The notes below the pieces were generated by a model. That model searched no databases, had not been told where the DNA came from, and saw only the letters and a list, made by a program, of their open reading frames with translations. Both the position numbers and the translations under genes were made by a program. A stretch of DNA of 64,000 bases from Stenopsyche tienmushanensis (lineage: Eukaryota; Arthropoda; Insecta; Trichoptera; Stenopsychidae), in contig WACJ01000006.1 of the NCBI GenBank assembly GCA_008973525.1, positions 1,240,001 to 1,304,000 on the forward strand, read 5' to 3'. Positions within the stretch are counted from its first letter, which is position 1, and every line of letters begins with the position of its first letter. This document shows, one piece after another, positions 12,980 to 25,683 of this stretch.

Positions 12980-13465
12980 AGTGCAGATATAGAAATACAC
13001 AACACAACATAAAATCGCTGCTGAATAGAAAATGCGAGGGCAGCTTTTATAAAAAATTGGAAAAATTCTGTGCTTAAAAGAACTTTCCAAAACACTCCGA
13101 TTGAGATTACTACGCTGTTATGTAATCAGCATTCTTTTGTATGGAATGGAAGCCTGGACGCTTACTGGTACAATGTGTAAGCGTCTAGAAGCCTTTGAGA
13201 TGTAGACCTATAGAAGAATGTTGAAAATCTTCTGGATGGAACGAAAAACAGATGTAGAGGTGCTGGCGCAAACGTAAACTAATAACCCGAAGTTCTTACT
13301 ATAATCAAAAAAGGAAAGTTAGAATACTTTGGGCATTTTATGTGCAACATTAAATATGCATTTCTACAATTAATACTCCAGGGAAGATCGAGGGTCGTCG
13401 CAGACATGGAGCTAGGAAGGCGTCGTTGCCGATGCACTTGAAGCGCACATAAAGAAGAAGATCAG
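12980..13465 (+). mobile_element. Non-LTR retrotransposon relic, 3' end of RT ORF
   Basis: The plus-strand frames give IENARAAF, then LRLLRCYVISILLYGMEAWT, KRLEAFEM, YRRMLKI and DVEVLAQT, then KGKLEYFGHFM and LILQGKIEGRR. This is the conserved region after the reverse-transcriptase core in the endonuclease-RT retroelements common in insect genomes (the 'YGMEAWTL...YRRMLKI...EYFGHIMR...GKIEG' block). It is broken by stops at the expected Trp after EAFEM (TAG) and after AQT, and by at least two frameshifts. It is 5'-truncated, as is usual for target-primed insertion. Clade (Jockey, RTE or R1) cannot be decided from this tail. Confidence 0.82.
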
Positions 13466-15055
13466 ACAAATCATAATTTCTTTGGCGCTTTTCTGCACAT
13501 ATTCTTTAGGTAATAAATACGTCAATAACGATGAACTAGTACGATAATGTATTTATAATTGCACATCATCACAGCCTGAGTATACAAATCCTTTCTCCCA
13601 AATATTATAGATTGTTTGGGTTGTTTGCTCATTGCTAAAAATATTGCTTAAAATCTCATTTTTCTTCTCAAAATAATTAATTGTTGAATCTCCATAGGAT
13701 CATTTTCTAGGGAATGATTTTTTCGTTTGCATTTCACATCTGGTTAAATGAGGATAGGAATTTTAGGTAGTATAAAATATCATTGAGGTTGCAAGTCTAA
13801 TATTTTATAGGTGATTCTTAACGACTTTATTTAATCGTTTTAGTATTACTTATTTCAAAATCAAAAATTCAAAATATATCTGGATCAAGATGATCGAATA
13901 GAAATATTAATCTGATCTCACAAATTTTTTGGCATGAAAATATTTTGCATAACCTTATCTTTATAATAGTCCAGAATCTAGCTAACCTTATCAATATTCG
14001 AACTTATATACTAGCTTATGGTATAGATTTTGGATATTGAAGAGTAGATATTTTGTGGCATTACAAAAATCATTTTTTTCATGTACATCAGTAAATTACA
14101 ATACATCCACCGTCTGGAATGTCGCGGCAGCGATAGAAAAATTTAACGTTACGTGGCGTGATGATACTTACCACAATTCATCACGCCTCTTTCCTATGTC
14201 GCTCCCGAAGCTACAAGTGTGAACGTGTGTCCGGCCAGTTTGTTCTGGTTATATATAGTTAACAGGCTGATTAAACCGTTAGTCGTTCCGGTATAAATTA
14301 TTGAAATTTGCGACGCGTTCCGGCCTTTAATCAACGCTCATCGCTAACAGACTTGATTGAAAATACTGAATTAATGCGGTCTGGGATTTTGTTGTAATTT
14401 TAAAATACAAGCCACATATTGGAGTGTCACACGCGTGCCTATTTATGTGTCAATCACGTATTCATATATGGCTCTATGAAGAGACCGCCACATTTCGGCT
14501 TAATTTTTAATGGAGTGCGCTGACACTTTACATGTCAAATGCAAATAAATTTCCTAGTATCAAATTTTCCGCTTAACAACTGTTTTGGAGTTCCTCGAAT
14601 CGTAACAGTTATTATTGCTTCTATGCGGCTTTCAATATTAATGATAATACTATTCCATAATATCAAATGCAGCGAACAATCATATTTATATCCATGTACA
14701 ACTTTAGTGATAAGTTTCAGAACATCTTGAAATGTACTTGTTCTTCTGCTTCTGAATATAGTAATTTTAATAGACATATGGTTGATTGCATGAGATTGTA
14801 TTACTTATTTAATAATAAGTATCAATATCCACCTTTCATAAAATACATATATAAGAACAACTCTATTCCAACATACGATTTTAAAAATTAGCTACACTGT
14901 GTATTAGAAAAGAAAGTGGAAATATGCAATTTTGTAAAAAAAAAGTTTCAATAAATCCTCATAAGCTTTATGTTTTCGCAGTTAATGTGTTTAGTACAAG
15001 TTCAAAAGGCACTAAATTAATTATTTGACAGTTGATAGCATAATGGAATTGTATT
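13466..15055. other. Intergenic DNA
   Basis: AT-rich, with a more complex patch at 14030-14520. That patch contains GCCTCTTTCCTATGTCGCTC-type unique sequence and could be regulatory. A short palindrome TACTTATT-TAAT-AATAAGTA lies at 14802-14821. ORFs at 14535-14891 on both strands are low-complexity shadows. No RNA gene or transposon motif was identified. Confidence 0.5.
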
Positions 15056-15192
15056 TTAACTTTTCCCTACCAGTAATGTATTTTGTACAATTTTATAACT
15101 TTACAAAAGTAGTTACATTTTAATAATCAATAAAAGTAATAGTAGTGTACCAAATACATATCATCGGTGGGTATTTTTGAGGAAAAGGTTAA
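15056..15192. mobile_element. piggyBac-like MITE with TTAA duplications
   Basis: The element is bounded by TTAA at 15056-15059 and 15189-15192. Its inverted ends are CTTTTCCCTACCAGTAATGT on the left and the complement of CCTTTTCCTC...CCACCGATGATATGTATTTG on the right. Arms of about 35-45 bp surround a short non-coding centre. TTAA duplication and a C(C)CTTT-type terminus are hallmarks of piggyBac elements. At 137 bp it has no coding capacity and would depend on an outside transposase. The same end sequence is embedded in the hAT copies of this window. Confidence 0.68.
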
Positions 15193-17421
15193 AGGCAACT
15201 AAAGAAATCTTATTTAAATTTAAATTTCAAATTAGTCAGATACAGATTTTTCTTAAATCGTGGACATTTTTAAAATTCCCTTGATTATTTATATCATTTA
15301 TTAATCCGATTTTAAAATAAAGTTTGAGCATCTCTCGGCTATACAACTATGCCGATTAGTTCGGGTGGTATGTCATTGTAAAATCTCATATGAATTTTGA
15401 TTTGCTGTATATAAATTACTAGGGGAGTCCGTTAACCACCCCCTTTATGGACTCCACGGTCCAGGGTTATAATTAGCCCCGAGGGTTAACACATGTTCTT
15501 CGCACACTAGCTGGAACGGACTCTATTCAAAGCCAATTAGCATCGAAAATTTCAATCAAGTCAAATTATAAATTCCTCTGGCGACTTCAGTTTACCGACT
15601 GTGTTTGGATTCGAAGCGACGGCGTTTATGAACTTCATGCATTGCAAGATTTCAGCGTGTTTTTATCAAATTAATTCGTTATTTATAAGGGATGCATCCC
15701 TATCGAAGCGTAGAGTTCATTAATAATGTCCCTGCAGTAGCGATCAATCACCGTCAAGCCGCAGCCTGCCGCATCTGTCAAGGCGTGTCCCTCAATAACA
15801 AGTGTGTTAACACTACCCCTAGGCATCGCACCCCTGTTTTTTCAATATTTTAATATTGATTGCGATTAAAATTTTCAGAATTTAATCAACTATTTGTCAT
15901 TGTATCATAATGGTCGCCCAAATACTCGCCAAATGTCAGCTTTGCTAAAATCACAGTGTGTCTAAATAAATCCGTTATAACAACGGGCATTCTTGTTATA
16001 GCTTTGTTGATCTGTTAACATTGAATTTAGTGACTTTGTATAAATTTGATATGATATTTAAGAATGTGATGCAGCCGACCGAAATTGAGTTGTCTACTTT
16101 TCAGCGACATTTGGCAGTGAGTGTGGTTAGTGAAGAGGTCAAACTTATAAGGAAGTGTCCTCGCTTGGATGATGTATGTGCTTTGGTTTCGTTTTATATT
16201 ATAATTGAAGATAACATATGTTGAGTGCGGCCCAACTTTAAGGTTAACTTTGCAGAGCGAAGGTTGATGGCGTGTGACGGGTCCACGGCGATAGGCAGCG
16301 GTAATAGATGATAAATGACCAGCCCGAGCTAGCACAGCCGGCTGACAGTCGCTCACCCGAAATAGAAACGTTTCAGATAATCCATCTTCATTTTATTGGG
16401 ATCATCTATCATATTGTGACAATGGACTGACACTGGTTACATTAATTCACCATGTAAAACAGTTTCGCTGTAGGAAGCGAAAGAAAAGCGAGCGCGCCGA
16501 CCCCAACACACCCACGACCACTACACACTATGGAAATAAAAAATATTACAAATGAGTGATTCATATCTTAGAACAACTGCTTGTATTACATGAATCGATC
16601 TACGTCATCGTTTTTACAAATTAAATATATCTTTTAAACAGCGATTTGTGTGTGTAGAGAATATGATGTATTTGCATGATATTTCCCCAATAATTTATTC
16701 AATGGATATAAAATAGAAGTTTCAGCAGATCCTTAAATGTTTGCAAATCTTTTAAGAAAACTCAATTTTCTGGTTTTAATATTGAAAACATTGTAATGGT
16801 GTAAGACACGTTTTGTAGAATTTATGGTCCTACTAAGTTTAGGCCAAAAGAAACATGTATATTTGAACTATAATCATCATTACCGGTAACGTTTTCCCAT
16901 TGTGGATTTGCCTAATGACAACTGGAATAGATGTATTTGATTGAAAATCTATTTCATCACTGCTACTGAAATCCCCGAAGGTTCGTGTTGCGTTTACAGA
17001 AATCCAAATTTGTGCATCATAATCATAAGTGCGTGTAAGTAGTGATCATATTTTTAAAATTATTCACAGATTGACATTGAAAATATCTGCATATAAAATG
17101 TATCGGATTAAGTTTAAACAATTTAAAATGCCATATCCTTATCAGCTTACAATAATTTAAGTTTTAATGGTTTTTAGTGAACAAAGTTACTTTTGGAACA
17201 TATGATGTTACACACGTGGCTCTCCGAAATACGCTATTTAGATTGTCAAATATGTATGGTTGATACTTTGACAATGCATTCGTGCATTTATTTGCAAGTC
17301 TAAAAATATGAAGGAAATGAGGATAGTTGTGCTTTGACAGCAATCAAAATTACGACCAGTGTATGTCCTCATTTTTTCACGATCACTCGCTGCTTCAAAT
17401 AATCAACCTCAATAAATCGTA
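15193..17421. promoter_or_regulatory. Intergenic DNA with two candidate regulatory islands
   Basis: 15340-15830 and 16230-16520 are markedly more GC-balanced than their surroundings. The first contains CCGTTAACCACCCCCTTTAT and CGAGGGTTAACACATG, which share a GGTTAAC/GTTAACC word in opposite orientations. The second has a GATGGCG (Pho/YY1-like) word near 16264. A palindrome TCAATATT-TT-AATATTGA lies at 15842-15859. At 17383-17403 is a short dispersed repeat shared with 6125. The minus ORF 16027-16356 has no recognisable domain. Confidence 0.22.
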
Positions 17422-18289
17422 CAGTGAAACCTCGGGCACAAGTTTAATTTATTCCGGAAGGTAACTCGTAAGGTGAAAAACTCTTTACAATACGAGTTTT
17501 CCCAAAAAATAATTAAAATGCAATTAATTTGTTCCGGACCCCCAAAAATATTACTATGAAGAAACAATCCATTCAATAAATATAAACAATATTATTTAAT
17601 AATACCTGTAATAATGTTAATATGTATAAGTATAAAATATTAAAACGAGTTATTCGATGTCAAATTCGTTTACCTCGAGGACTAGAGATTTGCCCAGAGA
17701 CAATTTCTTCGCAAACCCCTCGAAGTCTCGTTCTAAAACCACCTCAGGCCGCAACTTACTCCTTATAGTTCAGGTACCCTACGATATCGAAGTAGTTTTT
17801 ACAAAACTCTCATAGGATAAGCTGCGTGCTCTCAGTGATATTGAAGCAGAGCTTAAAAATCCCCTTCGTATACAATTTCTTAAAAAAAAGATAGGAGTTA
17901 TGTTTGATGGAAGGAAGACAATTTTATATAAAATTCCAAAATATTATCCTGAACTCTTTTGGTGTGGGCAGGAGAGTAAATAAAAAGAGGCTTTATCTTC
18001 TTGTCGTCACTCGCATTTGCACAAAAGAGGAGTGCCAGACGTTCATGTGTTTATGGCCTGGTAACTTGGTTTCATTTTGTGTGATAAGGGTCTTCTTTGG
18101 CATTTTTTTCCAAAAGAGTTTTATTGCAATTAAAGACCTGCTGGGGAATGTACTGCCCCGAGTCGATAAGCGTTTTGAATTCCCTAATGAATTCCTACTA
18201 GGGGTACGAATTCCTCGTAACCCGAAAATTTGCTCGTAAAGTGAGACTTAAAATTCGACGAGTATCGGCTCGTAACCCGAACTCTACTA
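17422..18289 (-). mobile_element. Tigger/pogo-like element, family A copy 2, both ends present
   Basis: The left end CAGTGAAACCTCGGGCACAA follows TA at 17420-17421. The right end is the complement of TAGTAGAGTTCGGGTTACGA. Both subterminal regions carry repeated CTCGTAAC/TACGAG words. At roughly 870 bp it is an internal deletion derivative. The minus strand retains KTLITQNETKLPGHK near 18100-18050, a SPAHTKR-like stretch near 17960, and VVLERDFEGFAKK near 17700. The middle of the transposase and its HTH are gone. The 111-codon plus-strand ORF at 17904-18239 is a shadow. Confidence 0.85.
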
Positions 18290-20799
18290 TCTATCTATAT
18301 TAGGTTAATCCAGCATACTAAAATTATTGATATCGGTAAATATTTTCAAAACGTAAGCTTAAAAAATGCAATAAAGGTAGTAAGTAAAAGATTTTAATAG
18401 TAAATTCAAAGGGCAACAGAACTAGAAATCAGAATTAATAGCTTAAAATAGAGAGCTTAAAAGCAGGTTCAAAAGTACATTTAGATAAAACAGTGATAAT
18501 AGCATTAGTGGGCTTAAATTAGAGGGGGTATAAGAATTTATTTGTCTAGGATGGGTGGTTAACATGTCTATAAGAATGGTCATTGAGATTAATTGGACAT
18601 TTGAGTTGGGGTCAACATTGAGAACCATTATTGTAAAAATTCGAATCCAATTATAATATATTAATTTGATTATGGAAATCTGCAACTCTAGGATTACCTA
18701 TTGTAGAGATCGCTTGTATTCGATTGATAAATTTAATAAGGAACAAAAAAAATGATTATTAAGCATGGCGATGAAGATTAAGATTTTGCAAACAATTAAT
18801 TGCTGTTTTCTCCGATCTTTTAAAATTTTACTATATGCTATTAGTTATGTATTGGAAATTCATCGATGATAATTTTTTGGGAGGTAAAATGTTTCCAAAT
18901 TATGTCCCAAAGTTCATTTCAACACCGTTGAGATAAATCTGAACCCGAAAGATAATCTTTATATGAAGATAGTTGGCTGTTCGTTAGGTTCAATGAAAGT
19001 ATCCAATTCTTCGACGGCGTAATGGACACCAAAATTCGCGATAGCATATTTCCACATGCTTATCGTGCAAACCATACAAATTTATATCAGCGTCGTAACA
19101 TCTTTTTACGATCGTCATAGTACATAATGTGACATTTATCAGAATATATAGGACCATATAATTTTATGCCCAAAAGCTGTCTTGTCTCCTAAACAGCGGA
19201 GGATTTTCTCCGCGCCGAATTCGGATCTCGCAAAATACATTATAAAGCTGACATGTATACGGTCCCGGTTAAAATAGTAAGAATAGTGGAATCAGATTAG
19301 GGTTAATATGGAAAAGATAGAATCGGGCTGAAATGTTTATTGCTAAGTGAGTATTTCTCGCTGAGATTTGGCTCCGTTCTGCCAAGTCGCCTTTTGTTCG
19401 GCCGGTGAATAAGTCTTGCCATTTTGTTGGCATAAGGCCTCACCGCATAAAATCCACAACGGCATACTTTACATTTTATATTTTCTTTATTGGCCTGATA
19501 CCGTGCTAGAACAAAAGGCTATCGCCATTGTTCATTTGCTTTATGTCCCAAGACACAATGAGCGCTGATATTAAAGAAACAACAGTGCATACGGTCGGCG
19601 AGGGAAGCGCTGCTGGCTAAGTGTTTTGAAGGGCCATTTAAGCTGAAAGGGGGGCACGCATTTATCTAGCCAAATGGCTAATATTATCAAATGACAAATA
19701 TAACTCACCCCATTAAATTATCATAGGGTAGCATCCGTACACAAAGGCTGGGACACGACAAATGCACTGTGTTACTATTGTATTTTCGCTACAAATCCCA
19801 GCTTATTTGGCTGCAAAGTAACTCATGAATACGCTAAGAGCATTCATATAAAAACAAGATTTTGACTTCAACATTACATTGAATTCGATTAATATAAATG
19901 TATCAATAACTCGCTTACAACACAATTGGTAGGGTTTCAAAACATATCTAATAGAAGACATAGCGAATAAATGATGTGTTCCATATCTATAATATTTTAC
20001 ATAAGTTTTTCTATGTTATTACAATAGTCCTTATTGAGCGAGGATATTTTCTTATTGTCAAAATATTTCAATTTTCAGAACTTTCTTTAACAACATCTTG
20101 AACTCAATGTTTTATTTTATGTAAAAAATAATCAAGTAAAAAACTGTAATGTTGCAAATCGAATCACTCATAGGCGGCTTTTTACGACTATATTAATCAA
20201 GGCAATATTTTATTTTTAAAAGAAATCAGCGTATAACTGGAACAAGCATGCATATTTTAGAAGATAAATATATCAGGATTAATACCAAGGTATGAAAGTA
20301 TGAAAAAAAGCTTTTTTATACTTTCTAAATTTAAAATGGCAAGATCAACCAAATTAAGTATCGTGATTCGTACTTTTCTACGATATGAAGGGTAATCAAA
20401 ATCGACGAAAAATTAAATGAAAAAGGTCATTTGAAAATGCAGTACTTTCAAGTCTTTGAAAGTTTGTGCGAAATTTCAGATTCCAGCAAGATAATTAACC
20501 CAGAATGCTCAAAACTCTATATCATATTTTTTAATGTAGAATTAACTATACTAGCGGTTTTATATAATGATATCCCTTTGTTCACCATCTCGTGTATCCT
20601 ATTATATATTATTAAATTTCATCTGAACTTTTGAGAAAATAAAAGTAAGGTTAAGTTTAGTTTGTTATCTTATTTAATAACATTCACATGTCTCTGCATT
20701 ACATTTTTATATTTATAAATCCACGTTTTAATACATAAATGTATACAGAATTATTTAGATATTCATTGAAAATCAGTAAGTTATCAAGTTAATTCATAT
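18290..20799. other. Intergenic DNA with a complex island at about 19180-19760
   Basis: 18290-19180 is AT-rich with low-complexity ORFs only. 19180-19760 is GC-balanced, with GCCATTTTGTTGGC (a partial inverted repeat), several GCCAT (Pho-type) words and a small CGGAG/CTCCG stem near 19197-19213. It may be regulatory. 19760-20800 is AT-rich filler; the ORF at 20431-20634 has no recognisable domain. Confidence 0.45.
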
Positions 20800-21260
20800 T
20801 TGCATAGGTGGGTGATATGGGAAAATGGAGTGAGGGTGATATAAGGTGTCTGGCGAGGAGTGGAGCACCATAAAGCACATTGGGTAACGTATCAATTATA
20901 GTGGGACACAAGGGCTGTTAGCACGTAGCTCCAAAGTTGTTTGCAGATCCTTGTAAATCCTTGCGGTCCACCGCCACGATTAAGGCTTCTCTGCCGGTAG
21001 CCAAGAGGGCAGTGGGTGTGGGAGGTCCCTATTAAGTCACCAGATTGGCTCGCAGCCTCCCCCCGTCGAGGCTTTAATTGAATTAACTAAGTTCTCCCCT
21101 CGTCCTCTCATTTCGCTCCGGAGGACCTCTGCGGGTAAACATTCCGCAATTGTGCTTAATTCCCACTGTGGGCTGCAAACAACCGACATGCCCTGCACCC
21201 GGAACACATGTACCTATATAGTCTCAGCCTCCTTCTTCTGCTATGCTAACTATTGTGTGC
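20800..21260. promoter_or_regulatory. Candidate regulatory island with paired homeodomain sites
   Basis: This is one of the clearest composition islands. It contains TTAATT-G-AATTAA (21074-21086), an inverted pair of TAATT homeodomain half-sites, and a forkhead GTAAACA at 21135-21141. It also has unusual GC-rich stretches around CCGCCACGATTAAGGC and GGAGGTCCCTATTAAGTC. No ORF explains the composition. Known homeodomain and forkhead consensus sequences support a cis-regulatory reading; function itself is inference. Confidence 0.28.
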
Positions 21261-24200
21261 GAGTGTCTAGAATGGGATTTTATCCACAAGTCGAAAAATA
21301 TTCGAACTATCTAATTCGCTAAAACGTATACGATCAATCATAATTAAAATTTTAATTACGCTGCTATTAGACACATAAAAAGCTGCTTTTATGCAACATC
21401 CTGTGTTTATAATGAGAATTTTTTTTTCATAATGTTTACTATGAATCTTTTGTATGTTCCGTAATACGGCTGTTAATTAAAGCACAACGTTCACTTCCTT
21501 GACAAGTCATCAATTTTCATTTACCACACCTTTATTTAAGCATTGTTTCTTGATATTTTTAAATCAACGAGGCAAAGATCTTCATTCTAAACGATTGACA
21601 ATCACCGATTTGATGTTTATCAGTAATTTCTACCCCTGTAACTACTGCCAAACTGCCGTAGTACTTATTAGAGCCCCGGATGCACTAATTCAACCGGACA
21701 ACCCTGATTGTGAATGCTTGAACAGTGGAATTCAAAGGCTTTCAAATATGTTCAAATTCTCTTACGTTAGCATAACGTATTTAATCCATGATAAATCAAT
21801 TTTAGATATATTTTATTATAAATTTTTATATTTTATTTAAGATTTTTTTCCGCATATATTCGAGAATAAAATGGTAAGAAAAACAAAAAGAACTATTGGC
21901 ATGACCCTCTGTCGCAGCTGTTGATGAGCTTGATAGTATTATTGCTATTTTTCACCAGCATCAGTAAAGCTCTAAATGTCCTAAACTTAGCACGCCAAGT
22001 GTACGAAATAGCCACTGAAATTGGGAAAGAAGCACCAACGACAACTGTTTACTTATTGGTGGGACAAAATTAGCTTTTCCTTGAACACAATGTATACAAT
22101 AATATTTTCCTTGCTGGGATATATTTTTAAAAAATTAACCACGCCCGAATAAAATTCCTACATAATTTTATTTTTTATTTGCATAAGCATTATTAAACAT
22201 TTTAAAAGTTTTCCACGTCATATTATAATTTTCCTCCTTGCCTCTTTTAATTATTGCGTATTTTTACATTCCAGTCCGGAGTTAATTTTAAAAATGCAGA
22301 TTTAATATCTTCATCATCAAACGTATAAATCATAAACTCTTAAATAACGAGATTGATGATAAAACAAAATTTAAAAAAATAAATTACTCAACCTCATTAT
22401 TCTTCAATGTACTACCCTGCTTTTTTTCACACATACAATTTTCTTATACTTGTTCTTAATGAAATATCTTTTAAATGGAACAATTTGCTGGTGTGAAAGT
22501 TTTTAGAAATGATGGGGTGGGTACTCTTAACAAAAAAAAAAAGATTAGTAGAATAAGAACCACGAATAATATTTGTGCTTAATATATTAAAAGACTGCAT
22601 TTTTCATCCAAATCAGTCATGAAATTCAAAAATTTGAGCACTTGACAGCACATTGAGACTTGGACAGATGATAACGATAATTCGGAATAGTGTTAAATTT
22701 TGTATTATCATTAAAAAGAGTCTAGAACTTAATTAAATGTTATTTTCCAAACATATTTTTAACAATTCCTGAAAAATACGGTTCATCGAATAATTTTGAT
22801 TGAATATGGCTTTACACGTTTTCAGTAAAAAAAAAAGGGGGATAAATTCAGTTTTGAATCCTGTTAATTGAACCGCAGTCCGCTTTTTCTCAATCACTGC
22901 ACTGCAAATCGAATTTTAGCTTTGAACTGGCGAATTTTTCGCCGATGTAACGGTAGATGTTAAATTAAATTAAATTGGTTCTGTGATTAAATCCCGACAA
23001 TTTCTTCGACGTGCCGCCAAAACGAAAGGGTAGATAGATGGATCAAACAAATTTGAATCGGTGATGTTATCGAATCAATCTGAAATAAAAGGATTTATAT
23101 GCAATAAATGTGAGCCAAATTGTTTGTATTCGTATGTTCGAGTGGTGGATAGTACTACCCCTGAGCAGGCAATATCCGGTATCTGGGTCCGTTTGGTGGT
23201 CGTTCTGGCTGGTGGTCCGGTAAATAAATTAGTGCTCGGCCAGAGATCACGTTAACTACCCAATACTGGTCCACATTGATTTGGAATTAGGATGCCCCAG
23301 AGTGCGATGGCTTTGTTGAACAAGCGTTAATATTAACATGGGGCCTGTTAGCCACTGAATATTCCAGATTTACGTTCGACTAACCGATTTGTGCCGGCTA
23401 ACTGATTAACACATTCGGCGGCCCTTACCGCTACTATTATTTATTAAGCCACATTTTATGCATTTAAACTTCCTATCCGCTTCATAACGACGATTACAAA
23501 TAATTACCGGTTCCATATTCGCGAATTTTACGACATTTGATACAGATCTGATATATGGTTGAATACAAATTAGGCATCGTATTTTGATGCTAAAAGTCTT
23601 TATATGGTGAATTTTGAAGACTTACATTCAAATTTTTGACACTCTGATAGTTGTAATGGTATGGTCTGATGAATAATTCTGTAATTGACTTGGATCTTGT
23701 CAATATATTCAAGATCTATATATTAATCATTGTGCATTGTACTAATCTAATTCGTTCTCGCCTAAAAATACAAAAAAATGAATTAAACAATGATCTGAAC
23801 GTGTTCATGGTTTTCCACGCTCATTTTCAGCTCTAAATTGGTAATGAATATCTCCTTTAGGCAATTATGATTGTATTGTTTGTTGGTAGATATCATCTCA
23901 TCTGAGATTTTGGAGATTTGTAATATGTTTTTTTTTTTAATTTTCGATCGATCATTTCGGACAAATTTTACTTCCTTGTTCTATACAAGCATATTCTAAG
24001 ATGTATCAACAAAGGATAAATCCAGTATAAAATCTGATTCACAACATCGATAGTTGCTTTATAGTTACATCATATATTTCATGACACATCAACAAAAATT
24101 TGTAAAATATTTGCAATAAGTTCTCCGACAAGTGTTTTTAGTCCAAGCCCATGTAAGATTTGTGTTAACTGAATACATGATGATTATGGCAATAAGTTTA

Positions 24201-24599
24201 TAGTGTATACTGTTTGTAAAAAAACAAATTAAATTATCTTAGATTTTATTATTGATATTACACAAAAATATATTGATTTTAATCCGTAAAATATAGATGA
24301 AGTATAATAATGTACCAAAATGTTCCATTTCCATACAAATCATTTGCCAAAAAGGATATGCTTTTTTTAACTGTTTAACTATTATGTTAAATATTTAACA
24401 TAAGTTAAATCGAGAACATCCTAATTTTAATCGAATTTCAATATTATGTATAAAATAGTTCTATTTAGCAATAGAAAATATATAAATTGTAACCACAATC
24501 TATGTTTGTGTGAATGAATTGCTTTAAAATTTCAAACAGTGCTGAAATATTAGACGTTTCAGATTTGCCCGGATTGAATTATTAAACTGTCTCTTCCGT
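21261..24599. other. Intergenic DNA
   Basis: Mostly AT-rich. The 113-codon ORF at 21499-21840 has no domain I recognise, and its composition is like random AT-rich DNA. 22860-23470 is a GC-balanced patch (unique sequence with CCGGT words) that could be regulatory. A poly(T) run lies near 23929. The long palindrome at 24382-24403 has its own entry. Confidence 0.45.
24382..24403. repeat. Perfect 22-bp palindrome, extendable
   Basis: TTATGTTAAATATTTAACAT plus AA is its own reverse complement. Allowing a two-base bulge on the left, the symmetry extends outward through TTTAAC and GTTAAA to about 34 bp. It is AT-rich, so it could be a cruciform-prone site, a small MITE remnant or chance. No flanking duplication was seen. 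Confidence 0.75.
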
Positions 24600-25270
24600 A
24601 TATTTCATCTTCACATTGTTCATTTATACAGGTGAGGTAAATGGCTCCGAATGGGCTATCAGATCCTGCTGGTGTGGACAAGTTGATTTAGTTGAAGCAA
24701 TAATTTTGCCCGTGGTTGAGGACAGGCCACAACCCGCCCTTGGTTCACCGCCCTCACCATTCGCCTCCTACCCGGAAAGATCCGGCGGTGGGCTGGCGTG
24801 TTGAAACTATCTAATCTCTTCGATTATACATCTTGCACCATAAACACGATTATTAATTTCTGCTATGAAATTAAATATGATAATTTACGCCGGGACGTTT
24901 TATGGGACATCCTGTTCATACTACTTTGTGGCATTCATAATAATCGTTTCACGATGAAAAGCAGCTTAAGTCGGCTCGAAGGCGAGCTCATATCCATTCC
25001 ATAATGGCGGCCTTTCACCTCATGCTGCTGAGATGGCGATGGAAAGCCATCAATTAGGCTTTGCGCCAAATGAGTTCTCGCTGGCCAATAAAATGAGTGT
25101 TTACTGTCACCCCTGCAGAGAGTTTTCACACATTCTGGGTCCCCACAGCGGTTCAGGGCACACTATTAAATTTTTATTGCACTTCGCATTTATATATGTA
25201 GCATTTACTAATGCATACTATAGCTTCGGACATAAATATAAAGATAAAACCCTTATTAAATGACCCCCCG
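24600..25270. promoter_or_regulatory. Candidate regulatory island with YY1/Pho and homeodomain sites
   Basis: The block is about 650 bp and clearly more complex than its flanks. ATAATGGCGGCC at 25001-25012 matches the YY1/Pho core ATGGCGGC, and a second ATGGCGATGG follows near 25033. AAAGCC-ATCAATTA-GGCTTT at 25043-25062 is a homeodomain site inside 6-bp inverted arms. The two ORFs here (62 and 76 codons) lack homology that I recognise. A Polycomb-response or enhancer role is inference. Confidence 0.3.
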
Positions 25271-25590
25271 TGTCGACCTGTGGTGTTAATGTATGAAAAA
25301 TGTCAAGATATTTTTATGTTCGTTAGACATATACTATGATATGAAATTCAATTTGGAGCATAGTTAAAGACTTAATATTATGAAAAAAATTAATAATAAA
25401 TTGAGATATGTTCAAAAAATAAACAGGGATTCATTTTCGAAAATTTTCCAAAAACTATTAAATTTTATAAGGAGAAAAATTTTTTTTAAAGAAATTATTT
25501 TTTATTAAATAAAATAAATCTTAAAGACTTGAGATTATGTCATTTTTATAAGAAAAAATATATTTAGAGCATTAAAAGTTTCAAATTATT
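25271..25590. other. AT-rich spacer
   Basis: Poly(A)- and poly(T)-rich sequence with no feature I can support. It leads into repeat X. Confidence 0.55.
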
Positions 25591-25683
25591 TTTTTAAAAG
25601 TGAAACTTCTATACACTGAGGAAAATCGTCACGAAAAGTGAAACTCCAACCGGCAGTTGGTCGAAAAGAGAGGGAAAATGAAT
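25591..25683 (+). repeat. Repeat X, copy 1
   Basis: This copy contains AAAAGTGAAACTTCTA, then CGTCACGAAAAGTGAAACT, then GG.AG..GGTCGAAAAGAGAGGGA. The same blocks in the same order occur inverted at 29431-29536. The GTGAAACT word occurs twice within the unit. It abuts the terminus of the ZBED5-like hAT at 25684. The family is unknown to me; it may be part of a transposon terminus or untranslated region. Confidence 0.6.
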